Below are positions 38,621-47,711 of a DNA stretch of 64,000 nucleotides, piece after piece; the first letter of the stretch is position 1, and each line of letters opens with the position of its first letter. Location: NCBI GenBank assembly GCA_964472675.1, contig CAYYLO010000003.1, positions 17,467-81,466 of the forward strand, in the 5' to 3' direction. The notes beneath the pieces are model-generated. The model made no database searches. It had not been told where the DNA came from and was given only the letters and a program-made list of their open reading frames with translations. Source of the DNA: 01-FULL-43-15b sp964472675 (lineage in GTDB: Bacteria > Patescibacteriota > Microgenomatia > UBA8517 > UBA10165). The translations under genes were made by a program, and so were the position numbers.

Positions 38621-40916
38621 GTTTTTCGCATTCCTGTACAATTCTTTGCACTCTCCCGACAGAATCAGGATTGACCGAAACGCTGGTTATTCCTAACTTT
38701 ACAAGAAACTCCACCAAGTCGTCGTGTGAACTTGCTGCCTGACCGCAAATCGAAGAGGTAATGCCATGCTTGTTGCAGGCTTTAATTGTGTGCTCTAAAG
38801 CCCACAAAACCGCAGGGCTTAGCTCGTTAAAAGCCGACGCGACCTCGCTGTTGTCACGATCAGTCCCTAACATCAACATTGTTAGGTCGTTGGAACCTAT
38901 CGAAACTCCGTCAATACCTACTTTAATATAATCCTCAATCAAAACAACATTAACAGGCAGCTCAACCATTAACCATAATTTAAAACTTGGACCCCTTACT
39001 AACCCTGACGCTGCCATTATTCTTTTGACCTGTAAAAGTTCCTCAGGAGACCTGACAAAAGGTATCATCATGTTCAAGTTTTTATAAGTTTCGCGCACTT
39101 TTTTAATAGCCGCAAGCTCAAGCTCAAACACGTCCGGATCTGAAATATATCTGTAAGCGCCTCTGTAACCAAGCATAGGATTTGGCTCCTGCGGCTCATA
39201 TGCCTTTCCACCGTCAAGATTCCTGTACTCGTTAGTTTTAAAATCTGTAGCCCGATAAACAATCGGTCGTGGGTCAAACTCTTGGCAAAATGTTGTCAAT
39301 CCGGAAGCTAGTTTATCGACAAATTCTTTCTGGCGACGTTGTGCGATCAGGTGCCTAGGATGAACACCAATTTGAGCAACCATAAATTCAGCCCGCAACA
39401 GTCCGACGCCCGAAACGGGAAGAAGAGAAACTTCATGCGCCCTTTCAGGTTCTGCCAAATTTACATATATTTTTGTTGCTGTGCGGATTGCCGGATCCGC
39501 TTTGTCCTGGACAACTTGCCGGCTTGCTACCTTGCTGACAAGTTGGGCCTTCTCAGGCTTTCCCCTATACACTTCCCCGGTCTTACCATTTACGGTAACT
39601 ATGTCACCATCTTTTAAATTTTTTGTAGCAAGCTTTGTGCCAACAATGCAGGGAAGCCCAAGCTCACGGGAGACTATCGCAGCATGTGACGTTACTCCGC
39701 CTTCATCAGTTACAATTGCTCCTGCTTGCTTCATTGCCGGAACATAATCCGGTGAAGTCATGCGGGCAACCAAAACATCTCCTTTTTTAACTTTTCCAAT
39801 TTCTTTGGGTGAGTGGAGTATTTTTACTTTTCCTGTAGCAATTCCGGGACTTGCACCTTGTCCTATTAAAATCGCCTCACCTGTGGTCTGCTTGCCTGCC
39901 TCATTGGAATTTGGAGACTGGACATTGGAACTTCCACTCGATAGAGTGGTAATTGGCCTTACCTGAATAACATAGAAAGCACCCTTATTGTATGCCCATT
40001 CAATATCCTGGGGGAAGTAATAATGGGCGTGAATTCGCTGCAAAATTCTGCCCAATTCTTTGATTTTATCTTCAGAAAGTTTTTGTCTGTTCTGGCGATT
40101 TCCTGGGACCTTTTCTTCTTTTGTTTTGGCCCCTTTTCTTATTAACTGAACTTTTTGCTCGTGTTTGTCGATCTTTTGGATTTCCAATGAATGTCTTTCA
40201 AGTTCATATCTGTCCGGCGTAACCGTGCCCTGTACTGCATATTCCCCCAAGCCCCAAACTGCTTCAACAACCATTTTATGTTTGTCTGAAGTTCTGGGGT
40301 CGTTGGTAAATGCAATTCCGGAAATCTCCGACTGAACCATCTCCTGAACAACAACAGCAATGTAAACTTTAAAATGATTAAAACCTTTTTCTTCCCGATA
40401 AAAAATAGCGCGTGGAGTAAAAAGAGATGCCCAGCAATCTTTAACTGCCTGCAAAAGTTGCGCTTCGCCGCGAATATTTAAGAATGTCGCTTGTTGGCCG
40501 GCAAAGGATGCATCAGGCAAATCTTCTGCAGTTGCCGAAGAACGCACAGCAACCAATGGCTGCTTTTTAAAAAGTCCGCGTTTCCCATAGCTTTGCACAA
40601 TTTCTTGGGCAATCTCTTGAGGCATTTTACTTTTCAACAAAAGCTTGATTATTTTTTCAGAAGCAGATTGAAAATGCTCTGGGGCTACTTTCCGGTGACC
40701 TACGATTCCCGCAGATTTAAGAATGTCCCGGATTTGCGAGGATAAACCATTCTCCTCAATAAACTTTTTATAGGCGGAAGCTGTTACCACAAACCCAGTG
40801 GGGACAGGAAAGCTAGCCTGGTACATTTCGCCAAGATTTGCACCTTTCCCTCCAGCAAGAGCGATACTATCGTGGTCAATTTCTGAGAATTTGAGGATGT
40901 AGCTTGCAGGTCCCAT
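38613..40916 (-). CDS. ppsA: phosphoenolpyruvate synthase
   Basis: 767 residues in three parts: an N-terminal PPDK/ATP-grasp domain (GGKGANLGEMYQ, VRSSATAEDLPDASFAGQQ), the phosphohistidine domain (GGVTSHAAIVSRELGLPCIVGT), and the C-terminal PEP-utilising barrel (LLRAEFM, GSNDLTML, SICGQAASS with the catalytic Cys). It converts pyruvate to PEP using ATP and is gluconeogenic. A linker at ~340-352 (SSNVQSPNSNE) is encoded by the microrepeat found in the glycosyltransferase gene. It lies first in an operon with eno. Confidence 0.93.
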   Translation of the reverse strand: MGPASYILKFSEIDHDSIALAGGKGANLGEMYQASFPVPTGFVVTASAYKKFIEENGLSSQIRDILKSAGIVGHRKVAPEHFQSASEKIIKLLLKSKMPQEIAQEIVQSYGKRGLFKKQPLVAVRSSATAEDLPDASFAGQQATFLNIRGEAQLLQAVKDCWASLFTPRAIFYREEKGFNHFKVYIAVVVQEMVQSEISGIAFTNDPRTSDKHKMVVEAVWGLGEYAVQGTVTPDRYELERHSLEIQKIDKHEQKVQLIRKGAKTKEEKVPGNRQNRQKLSEDKIKELGRILQRIHAHYYFPQDIEWAYNKGAFYVIQVRPITTLSSGSSNVQSPNSNEAGKQTTGEAILIGQGASPGIATGKVKILHSPKEIGKVKKGDVLVARMTSPDYVPAMKQAGAIVTDEGGVTSHAAIVSRELGLPCIVGTKLATKNLKDGDIVTVNGKTGEVYRGKPEKAQLVSKVASRQVVQDKADPAIRTATKIYVNLAEPERAHEVSLLPVSGVGLLRAEFMVAQIGVHPRHLIAQRRQKEFVDKLASGLTTFCQEFDPRPIVYRATDFKTNEYRNLDGGKAYEPQEPNPMLGYRGAYRYISDPDVFELELAAIKKVRETYKNLNMMIPFVRSPEELLQVKRIMAASGLVRGPSFKLWLMVELPVNVVLIEDYIKVGIDGVSIGSNDLTMLMLGTDRDNSEVASAFNELSPAVLWALEHTIKACNKHGITSSICGQAASSHDDLVEFLVKLGITSVSVNPDSVGRVQRIVQECEKHV
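39901..39930. repeat. in-frame microrepeat inside ppsA
   Basis: The reverse complement reads TTCCAATGTCCAGTCTCC then AAATTCCAATGA, the same building block as 7717-7748. It falls in the linker between the ATP-binding and phosphohistidine domains, a tolerant place. Confidence 0.5.
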
Positions 40917-40932
40917 TGGCAGTGTTGTATTT

Positions 40933-42162
40933 TCATTCTAACTTAACAGCTAGCAATATGCCAACTGTAAGTATTGACGCTGTGGCCAAAAAGATAATCC
41001 AAGTTGGGGAAGATACCCCGACCACAGGAGTAACAGGTGCAATCGCGGTTTTGGCTGAGGAGTTTGTCGGAGTGGACACGCCGAGAATGGAAAAATTTGA
41101 GGTGTCTTGATTGCTACCAGAAGCAATTGTGACTGTATGTTGGCCTGCGGCTAAACTCTGATTAGGCGTATATGACCACTTCCCATCTTGCCCAACGGTT
41201 ACTTGAGCAGTCACAATCTGCGAGGAATGGATGGTAATAGTAATTATGTCTCCCGGTCTGCCGGTGCCTGAGAATGTTGGCTGGCCGGTGTTTACTGTTT
41301 CGCCTTTTCCAGGAGCTAAAACACTTAAAGGTATTGCCGATTCTGAGGCCTGTCTAATATTTTGGAGACTAAAATCAGAAGTTGCAGTTTGAGCAGGAGG
41401 AGTAAGAGTTACTTGGGCGGCAGACCCCTGTGTACTAAAAGAATATGTACCACCCAGCTTAATATTTGGTATAGGACGGACATTGTTGGTGTCTGCCGTG
41501 GCACGTGCGCTACCTGCTTTTCCCGCCTGAACATAAAGGTCAACGGTATCCCCAGCGGGTTTGTAAACGATATATGAAGATAAATTATCAGTTCTTGCAT
41601 TATTCAGGGTAATTAACCAATTGCCGTCCTCCCGAGTGTACGAAGAAAGAGGCGATCCGCCTTGTACAGTTAAGTAGACTAACGCGCCGGGGACCGGGCT
41701 ACCCGCTTGGTTGACAACCTTCCCAAATGCAGGTTCGGCAACTGCAGGAGGGTCATTTGTTGATGGTGCGGTTGTTATAAAAAAAGAAGAGCCATTGTTA
41801 TCATAGGCTGACGAACCGGATCCTATTTTGAAGAAGTAAAGAGTTTGCGGATTTAAATTTTCTATTGTTACATAATGCGTGTTCCTTGGTGTTTGCCCGC
41901 CTTTGTCACGGTCATCAGAAGCAGTCAACCCCAGTTTGTCAGTGTCGCCATAAACAATAAAGCCGGATGTTTGTTTATCAGTTAGCCAGGAGACAGAGAA
42001 GGAATTATCAGAAATATTTGTTATTTTAATTTCTTTGGGTTGTTCTTCAAGAGAAGCGTTGCTTCTAATATTCTGCCTGTTTAAGGCAAGAAAAACCATA
42101 ACAGGAAGCCCTGCTAAAAGCATCACCATCGATAAAATTCCAAAGATTTTCTTTTTGCTCAT
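40933..42162 (-). CDS. membrane-anchored fibronectin III/Ig-like surface protein
   Basis: 409 residues: an N-terminal signal anchor (~7-27), a fibronectin-III domain (KEIKITNISDNSFSVSWLTDKQTSGFIVYGDT), a carboxypeptidase-regulatory-like beta sandwich (GKVVNQAGSPVPGALVYLTVQGG), an Ig-like repeat (PTFSGTGRPGDIITITIHSS), and a C-terminal membrane helix. It would sit on the cell surface. The N-terminal pair of domains is the same as in the 245-residue protein at 46.6-47.4 kb. It is likely co-functioning with the neighbouring surface genes. Confidence 0.8.
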   Translation of the reverse strand: MSKKKIFGILSMVMLLAGLPVMVFLALNRQNIRSNASLEEQPKEIKITNISDNSFSVSWLTDKQTSGFIVYGDTDKLGLTASDDRDKGGQTPRNTHYVTIENLNPQTLYFFKIGSGSSAYDNNGSSFFITTAPSTNDPPAVAEPAFGKVVNQAGSPVPGALVYLTVQGGSPLSSYTREDGNWLITLNNARTDNLSSYIVYKPAGDTVDLYVQAGKAGSARATADTNNVRPIPNIKLGGTYSFSTQGSAAQVTLTPPAQTATSDFSLQNIRQASESAIPLSVLAPGKGETVNTGQPTFSGTGRPGDIITITIHSSQIVTAQVTVGQDGKWSYTPNQSLAAGQHTVTIASGSNQDTSNFSILGVSTPTNSSAKTAIAPVTPVVGVSSPTWIIFLATASILTVGILLAVKLE

Positions 42163-42217
42163 AACTAATATTTTTGAAAAATATAAGAAACTATGGTACT
42201 ATCCGACTACTAAAATC

Positions 42218-42246
42218 GCCTGCAAGATCGAAAGACGTTTGCAGGC
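42218..42246. terminator. bidirectional stem-loop terminator
   Basis: GCCTGCAA (42218-42225) pairs with TTGCAGGC (42239-42246). T runs follow on the plus strand (TTTATTTTT) and, more weakly, on the minus strand (GATTTT). It sits between the NYN fragment and the fibronectin protein gene. Confidence 0.6.
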
Positions 42247-42247
42247 T

Positions 42248-42589
42248 TTATTTTTGTTTTCTTACTCTCAATTTTCCCAAAAATTTGCCGACGTCTTCTC
42301 CAGTAAGTAAGCGCGACTCTGAACATTGAGCAACCAAAGCCACGCTTGCTTTGTGCGAAAATAGCTTTTGCTGGTCTGATTGCAGTTTTCTAGATCTCTC
42401 GGTTCCATCGGTTCGCACTTTTCCCACGTAATATGTTGCAGAAACAAACTCGCGATTTTCACCAACAAGTATTTTTAAAAATCCGGAGAAGTTGAAGTCT
42501 AAGAGATTATGAAGTTCAAGATTCTTCAACTTAAAGTAAAAGTTGCTGCCATCTATTAGAATAATCACACGCTTATTAGTTTTAGGCAT
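42248..42589 (-). CDS. NYN-domain protein, C-terminally truncated
   Basis: 113 residues. The N-terminal half of a NYN/LabA-like RNase domain is clear: VIILIDGSNFYFKLKNLELHNLLDFNFSGFLKILVG and SATYYVGKVRTDGTERSRKLQSDQQKLF, including the first acidic residue (IDGSNF). The usual second half, with the further catalytic aspartates (GVDVxIAVDLL), is replaced by an unrelated tail ending in RVRKQK at a terminator stem. The nuclease is probably inactive or a remnant. It starts 2 bp after the large surface protein's stop. Confidence 0.6.
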   Translation of the reverse strand: MPKTNKRVIILIDGSNFYFKLKNLELHNLLDFNFSGFLKILVGENREFVSATYYVGKVRTDGTERSRKLQSDQQKLFSHKASVALVAQCSESRLLTGEDVGKFLGKLRVRKQK

Positions 42590-42590
42590 T

Positions 42591-45500
42591 TTAGATTGCT
42601 AGTTCAGACTTATCTTTTACTTTAATGATATACCCTCGATTGACCTCAATCGGAAAGTCTTCGCCATATTGCTCCTTACTTTGCTTAACGTATGTATCCC
42701 AAAGGCCGGACTTCCAGCGAGCCATCGTTAAATCTCCACTAATTAAATCCGAAACCTTGTGGAATGTGCTGTTTTTAGGAAAACCTACCGCATTCCAGCC
42801 TGAAGCAAGAGTGGTTTTTAAAGGGGCCGCAAACTCTTGGCCCTCAAAAATCATGACCGACTTTTTAAGGTTTTTGACAAAGTAGGCTTTTCCGGGAAGT
42901 AATGGGAAATCCTGTCCGGAATACGCCTTGTCTCCTCTTTGAACATAAGTTTGCCATTCCCCATTCTCTAGATTAGCAACAGAAGTTGCGTATCCGCCTT
43001 GTTTGGCAATCTGGGCAAGCAGACTTGAAGCAGTCAAAGGGATAGAAGGAACCGCCGTTAATGTAATCAAGTTCCACCCGGCGCTGAGATTTATAAACTT
43101 TTCCTGATTAACCTTCCTAAGCTCAACCTGAACTCCAGCCCAAGGTATTGCATGCTCGTTATCATCCCACTTCCCATTTTTATTCTGATCGTAGTATGTG
43201 GTTACTTTTATAGGCTGGTCGTTCTCTGTAGCGTAGGCAGCAATCTTTAAAAATGAGGTTTTATTACGTGCCTGGTTATTGGCGCCCTTATCATAATTTA
43301 TCCCAATAGGCACTACTTGTTCCCCATTCCTGATTTCTACTTTTTGGGGAAAGGCCAAGCTAATTTGTTCATAGCTTGGTACTCTAATGGTGTAATTACC
43401 GCTTTCTATTTTGCCACTCACGCTTCCGGTTTTGCCAGTGACAAACACATATCCCGAAGGTGTTTGAATAACAGACGGGTCAACAATGTCAGATTTTAAA
43501 ATTTCTTCCACTAGATCCTTTGAAACGAATCCGTCGTTACTTAGCGTGTGTTTAATAAAATTAAGCCTCGTTCTCATGTTAAAAATTTGGTAATGTTTTG
43601 GTTCGCCTTTATCAGATACTTGAGCATTAACATGCTTAACAAATGGAAAATTAAACGGAAGAAGTTTATTTTCTTCCTCACGTATTTCTATGATTCCTTT
43701 TATGCCAATGTATTCCAATGGCGCAGAAACTGCCAACCCTGCTGCAACAATTGCTGCTCTCTCTTTGGGTGTTAATATTTGGACTTTTTCCGGCACATTT
43801 GTAGGCAGATGGGCTTCTATAACATTGGATGAAGTATCGGGCGTATTATCCAGGATCTCTTTTAATATCTGTTGCCCTTTTTGTTCGTTACCCTTCCCAA
43901 GTGGTTCATATAATCTACCGTAATAACCGCTGACGGCTGCTTCTATAACTTTTGCTTCAGCCTCAGGACGTTCTAAACCTTTATCTAAAACATACCCTCC
44001 TTCTTGCAGTTTCTGTATGATTTTTTCAACCGCATTGACTTGCTGTCCATATCCTGATACAAAATCAGGCTGTTTGCCTTGAAGTTCATAAGCTTTTAGG
44101 TTTGCCCATTCTGTTAATCCCTCTGTAAGTTTCTTTCGGTTTTCTACTCCACCCAATTGGTAATTAAGCGCTTCTGCTCTTTGAACTACATCTCTCGTTG
44201 TTAACCCACAAGCTGCGTGTATGCACTCATGTGTTACAACTGCTGATATATCCATATCTGCTCTGATTAAAAGCTGCTTATCGCTTCCAACATAAAGCCC
44301 GGCAGTGTTGGCAGGTTGGCCTAAAGCCTGAAGCTTTGCGGGAGTAACTATGTGTATGTTATCTGGATCGGTGGCACGCAAAATTGCGGAAAAAGCTTGT
44401 TTGTCTGCGCCATTATCTACAGCATATTTTCTCAAAGCTGCCAGGGAAGAAGCTGCATCATCTAATTTCGAAGCTAGAACTTTTTCGCCCTGGCTTTTAA
44501 GCAAAAGTGAATCAGTTAAGTCCAGCAATTGGTTAGCTACACCAGTATCGTACGTTAAGCGGGAATTATAACGTGCGGCAGCATTGATGGATGATTCTAA
44601 CTGGCCACCGTTTGCGTCAATCATTGCCTTTGCTGCTTGGTAATATTTAGATACTATTTCTTCTTCGGTTTTGCCTGCGCGCAACCACTCTGCAAAAACT
44701 TGCATTTGCGCTTTTTCAGACTCCTGGGAAAAATCATTAGTCAAATTGCCAAAAGTTTTTGTCCACACCTCCATTACTTTGAACCGAATAAATGCTGGTT
44801 GGTCGTCAAACGGTGTTAAAGGGGGGAATCCTTCATTTTGCCTGGTTCCAATTGTTTGTACGTAGTCACCAGCAGAAATTAAAGTTTGTGCAAATACCGG
44901 TTCACCTTTTTGCAAAGCAGTTTGAACAGCTCTTTCTTCCACGTTTAGAGCTTCTTTTTTGAAAAATCCGCCCACAAAATCAACAACTGTTTCTGCAGCA
45001 TTTCTTATTGGACTGGTCACGCGTTCGGCATATGGCGCTAAAAAATCGCCGCCTTTTTCCATAGCCTTGGCTCCGACGGTATTTAAAATTACAAATGCCG
45101 CATAATCTTTCATTCCCTCATCAATTCTTTGCATCTGATCTTTGTCATATTGCGCAAGACGGTCTGCATAAGCTTTTTTAGCTGTCAATTGTTGTTCAAA
45201 GAAGGAAACATCGTCAGGCTGTTCGGTCCTAATTCTGTCAATTTCAGCCTTTAAATCGTCGCTTGATAACCTTTGAAGCCTGATTATTTCTCTTTCCTGT
45301 TCCGGGTCGATTACTCCAAATGGCGGAGAGAAACCTGTTCCCTGGCGCAAATTTTCAAGCTGGTCAAGATCACTTTTGTTTGCTTCGTTTCTAGCAATCT
45401 CAGCTTTGCCAAGGTCTAAACCTCCTCCGGATGCCATATTGAGACTAAACTCTCCTATGCTTTTTAGAGCGGTTTGTCCTTGCTGAAGCCGCTCCTGCCA

Positions 45501-46547
45501 CTGGCCAGGCGTAAAATTCTGAAAATCGGGGTTTTGAGGATCATAAATGCTTATTCCAGTTATGGCTGGATTATCAATGTCGCCCTCTAGTGTGAATCCT
45601 GTACCTTCTAAAGTTTTATTGATTGCGGGTATTACCTGGTCGTCTGGTGTTTCATCGTCGAGTCCTAAAGCTTGTTTGGCAGCTTGAATTTGTTCTACTG
45701 TGGGAGCATTAAGTGCGGCATCAATTTGTGCTTGCTGGTCTGCCTGGGCTTTAATTACTTCCTGTTCGGCTGCTTCTGCCAAATTACCCAATTGTTCTTC
45801 GTATCCTGCATTTAGTATTCCGCTTAATATCTCTGGAGTTTTGACTATTGCGTCCTGGGAGGAAGAGAAAGTGTCTGATAAAGCTCCGGGAAGCTGGTTG
45901 CCCGCTTCTTCAATTCCAGAGATTAAATTTTGCAAAACTGTTTGATCTGAGGTTATTTCTCGAGCATCCTGAGTCGGGGCATCTGTGCGACCTGTTACCT
46001 CATCCCCATAGTTTTCGTACTCATTCAAAAGGTCTTGTTGGGAAGAGGCATCAACAACCGGAAATTCAAGAGCTGTTTGCCGGTAATCCTCTGTAACATC
46101 CTGGGCTTGCTCATTTGCCGATGTTATAGAGACACTGCCTTCATCTTCGCGGGCCGTTTGAAGTTCAGTTAGACTTCCAGACATCTCCGCCTGTTCAGAG
46201 GCAATTTGTTCTGTAAACTCTGTGAAAACAGGGGCTTCTTGGGGTTGGGGTTCGAATTCTTGGACTGGCACGGGAGCTTCTTCCACAGGCGATGGCTCTT
46301 GTGGAACTTCCGGTTCCTGAACTTCTGCCGGAGGCGCTTCGGTTGCTTGTTCTTCAACGGCGGGCCCCGAGTCAGAAGGGGCAGGAGCTTCAACTGGCGT
46401 TTCTTGAGGCACAGTTTCCGCTGGTTGTTCTGGAAAGGGCTCTAATATGCCATCTTGCGCATATACCAAAGCTGGAGCTAGGGTGGTAAAAACAATTTGA
46501 AAACACAGAAAGATACTTGTGAGTTTAAAGAGTATTTTGCTTTTCAT
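42591..46547 (-). CDS. giant secreted HExxH protein with SdrD-like and GWN repeats
   Basis: 1318 residues. Signal peptide 1-30 (ALVYAQ), a proline/glutamate-rich segment (31-110), long helical region (~110-700), a zinc metalloprotease-like motif H773-ECI-H777 with E809 as likely third ligand (KLTEGLTEW), then beta domains: an SdrD_B-like loop (DQNKNGKWDDNE, ~1180) and two copies of a GWN domain (NLSAGWNLITLT and LASGWNAVGFP, each followed by a W-x-T-Y-V stretch). It is a cell-surface protein or protease. No C-terminal anchor is evident. It lies between a fibronectin protein and the NYN fragment in one direction. Confidence 0.75.
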   Translation of the reverse strand: MKSKILFKLTSIFLCFQIVFTTLAPALVYAQDGILEPFPEQPAETVPQETPVEAPAPSDSGPAVEEQATEAPPAEVQEPEVPQEPSPVEEAPVPVQEFEPQPQEAPVFTEFTEQIASEQAEMSGSLTELQTAREDEGSVSITSANEQAQDVTEDYRQTALEFPVVDASSQQDLLNEYENYGDEVTGRTDAPTQDAREITSDQTVLQNLISGIEEAGNQLPGALSDTFSSSQDAIVKTPEILSGILNAGYEEQLGNLAEAAEQEVIKAQADQQAQIDAALNAPTVEQIQAAKQALGLDDETPDDQVIPAINKTLEGTGFTLEGDIDNPAITGISIYDPQNPDFQNFTPGQWQERLQQGQTALKSIGEFSLNMASGGGLDLGKAEIARNEANKSDLDQLENLRQGTGFSPPFGVIDPEQEREIIRLQRLSSDDLKAEIDRIRTEQPDDVSFFEQQLTAKKAYADRLAQYDKDQMQRIDEGMKDYAAFVILNTVGAKAMEKGGDFLAPYAERVTSPIRNAAETVVDFVGGFFKKEALNVEERAVQTALQKGEPVFAQTLISAGDYVQTIGTRQNEGFPPLTPFDDQPAFIRFKVMEVWTKTFGNLTNDFSQESEKAQMQVFAEWLRAGKTEEEIVSKYYQAAKAMIDANGGQLESSINAAARYNSRLTYDTGVANQLLDLTDSLLLKSQGEKVLASKLDDAASSLAALRKYAVDNGADKQAFSAILRATDPDNIHIVTPAKLQALGQPANTAGLYVGSDKQLLIRADMDISAVVTHECIHAACGLTTRDVVQRAEALNYQLGGVENRKKLTEGLTEWANLKAYELQGKQPDFVSGYGQQVNAVEKIIQKLQEGGYVLDKGLERPEAEAKVIEAAVSGYYGRLYEPLGKGNEQKGQQILKEILDNTPDTSSNVIEAHLPTNVPEKVQILTPKERAAIVAAGLAVSAPLEYIGIKGIIEIREEENKLLPFNFPFVKHVNAQVSDKGEPKHYQIFNMRTRLNFIKHTLSNDGFVSKDLVEEILKSDIVDPSVIQTPSGYVFVTGKTGSVSGKIESGNYTIRVPSYEQISLAFPQKVEIRNGEQVVPIGINYDKGANNQARNKTSFLKIAAYATENDQPIKVTTYYDQNKNGKWDDNEHAIPWAGVQVELRKVNQEKFINLSAGWNLITLTAVPSIPLTASSLLAQIAKQGGYATSVANLENGEWQTYVQRGDKAYSGQDFPLLPGKAYFVKNLKKSVMIFEGQEFAAPLKTTLASGWNAVGFPKNSTFHKVSDLISGDLTMARWKSGLWDTYVKQSKEQYGEDFPIEVNRGYIIKVKDKSELAI

Positions 46548-46618
46548 AATTCAAGATTCTGGTCAAGACAGAATGACAAACTGGGCGCACTAAAAGGCGC
46601 TACTACACACATCACCCT

Positions 46619-47356
46619 TCACTTTTCATTCGTCACTATCAAGTCCGGCCAGGGTTTGTCTTTCCCTGGCGGTGTGGTTGCTTTTCCAGTTCCTTTGGTC
46701 CCTGCGTAAATTAGTACTTCTTCTACTGTGCTAGCAGATGTTGGGAAAGCGGATTTGAAGTCTTCTGTCCGTAAATTTCCAAGGTCTAAGGACCAGCGCC
46801 CGGAAAGGTTTGTCAAAGCTGACAAAAGTGTTGAACTTTTGCTGCCGTTTTTTGCTCTCAGATACACCATCGCTCCAACAATGGGTTTTTTATTTTTATC
46901 TAATACTCTGCCATAAACAGGATTGGGGGAAGGCAGAGAGGAAAGCGCTTGAGCAGTTGTTAATCTACCTATATATTTTTTGCCGATACCTTGATAAATA
47001 GCAAAAGTGTAAGTTTTACCGGATTTTAGGTTTTCAAGAGTCACATGATGTGTCGTATAAAATCCGGGGCGCGGTAAGGATTTGTCTCCATCATCTTTTT
47101 GCAAGCTTTTTGACCAGCGGGGGAATAGAGGAAGCTTATCAGTTGTTGCAATTACTAGCCCTGTTGTTGCTTTCCTGGTAGTCCATGAAACAGTGGCCTG
47201 ATGATCAGTTACGTTTGAGATTAAAACATTTTCCGGAGGCGAGGCTGGCTCAAAGGCTACTACCAAAAAAGGCAAAACTGCGAAAATTAATAAGCCCGAA
47301 ATAAAGAGTCCGAGTAAGGGAAAACGAATACGTTTCCATAACGGATCAGGTTGCAT
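46619..47356 (-). CDS. membrane-anchored fibronectin III-like surface protein (245 aa)
   Basis: A signal anchor (~10-34) is followed by a fibronectin-III domain (ENVLISNVTDHQATVSWTTRKATTGLVIATT) and a regulatory-like sandwich (YGRVLDKNKKPIVGAMVYLRAKNG). The ~200 outer residues parallel the first half of the 409-residue protein at 40.9-42.2 kb, indicating a duplication. It is transcribed just before the 1318-residue protein, so all three probably build the same surface structure. Confidence 0.75.
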   Translation of the reverse strand: MQPDPLWKRIRFPLLGLFISGLLIFAVLPFLVVAFEPASPPENVLISNVTDHQATVSWTTRKATTGLVIATTDKLPLFPRWSKSLQKDDGDKSLPRPGFYTTHHVTLENLKSGKTYTFAIYQGIGKKYIGRLTTAQALSSLPSPNPVYGRVLDKNKKPIVGAMVYLRAKNGSKSSTLLSALTNLSGRWSLDLGNLRTEDFKSAFPTSASTVEEVLIYAGTKGTGKATTPPGKDKPWPDLIVTNEK

Positions 47357-47404
47357 ACTTTAATATGACATATTTTGTGTTCTTGTAAAAGATGGCACTG
47401 AATA

Positions 47405-47410
47405 TATACT
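47405..47410 (+). promoter_or_regulatory. -10 box of the coiled-coil gene (leaderless type)
   Basis: TATACT ends 5 nt before ATG 47416. TTGTAA (47383-47388) lies 16 nt upstream as a possible -35. Confidence 0.5.
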
Positions 47411-47415
47411 GGGTT

Positions 47416-47711
47416 ATGGCATTTGATAAGACAGAATTAAAACAACTTCAAGAACTGTTCAAGGAAAACAATAAGGCTATAGCAGAAGCCGTGTCTAAGG
47501 GTTTTGAAGTTATGGGCGAACAAATTGAGGGTACGAGATCAGAAATCCTTGGAGGGTCGATGATCTCGAGAAAAAGGTTGATGTTGGTTTTGAGCGAACC
47601 GACGACTCTCTCGATAGAAAAAATCTAAAGGGGTATAACCACGAACAAAGATTAATCAAGTTGGAGAAAATTCATCCAAAAGGTAAGCACGCTATACCTG
47701 TTTCCAGTTGA
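47416..47711 (+). pseudogene. frameshifted coiled-coil protein
   Basis: From ATG 47416 the frame gives MAFDKTELKQLQELFKENNKAIAEAVSKGFE and a helical continuation to about TRSEIL. Near 47555, at a GGAGGG run, the sense moves to another frame and continues VDDLEKKVDVGFERTDDSLDRKNLKGYNHEQRLIKLEKIH to TGA 47709-47711. The joined product would be a ~98-residue coiled coil of a type common in CPR genomes. It overlaps the 3' end of the convergent phosphohexomutase gene. Sequence error and real decay are equally possible. Confidence 0.5.

Noticed and set aside
42196..42212. Near match to the TATCCGTA operator (TATCCGACTACTA)
   Set aside because: It lacks the dyad and the last base of the half-site, and is probably chance.
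42268..42468. Alternative frame inside the NYN gene as evidence for a simple frameshift
   Set aside because: Neither alternative frame restores the missing second half of the NYN domain, so truncation fits better than a single-base shift.
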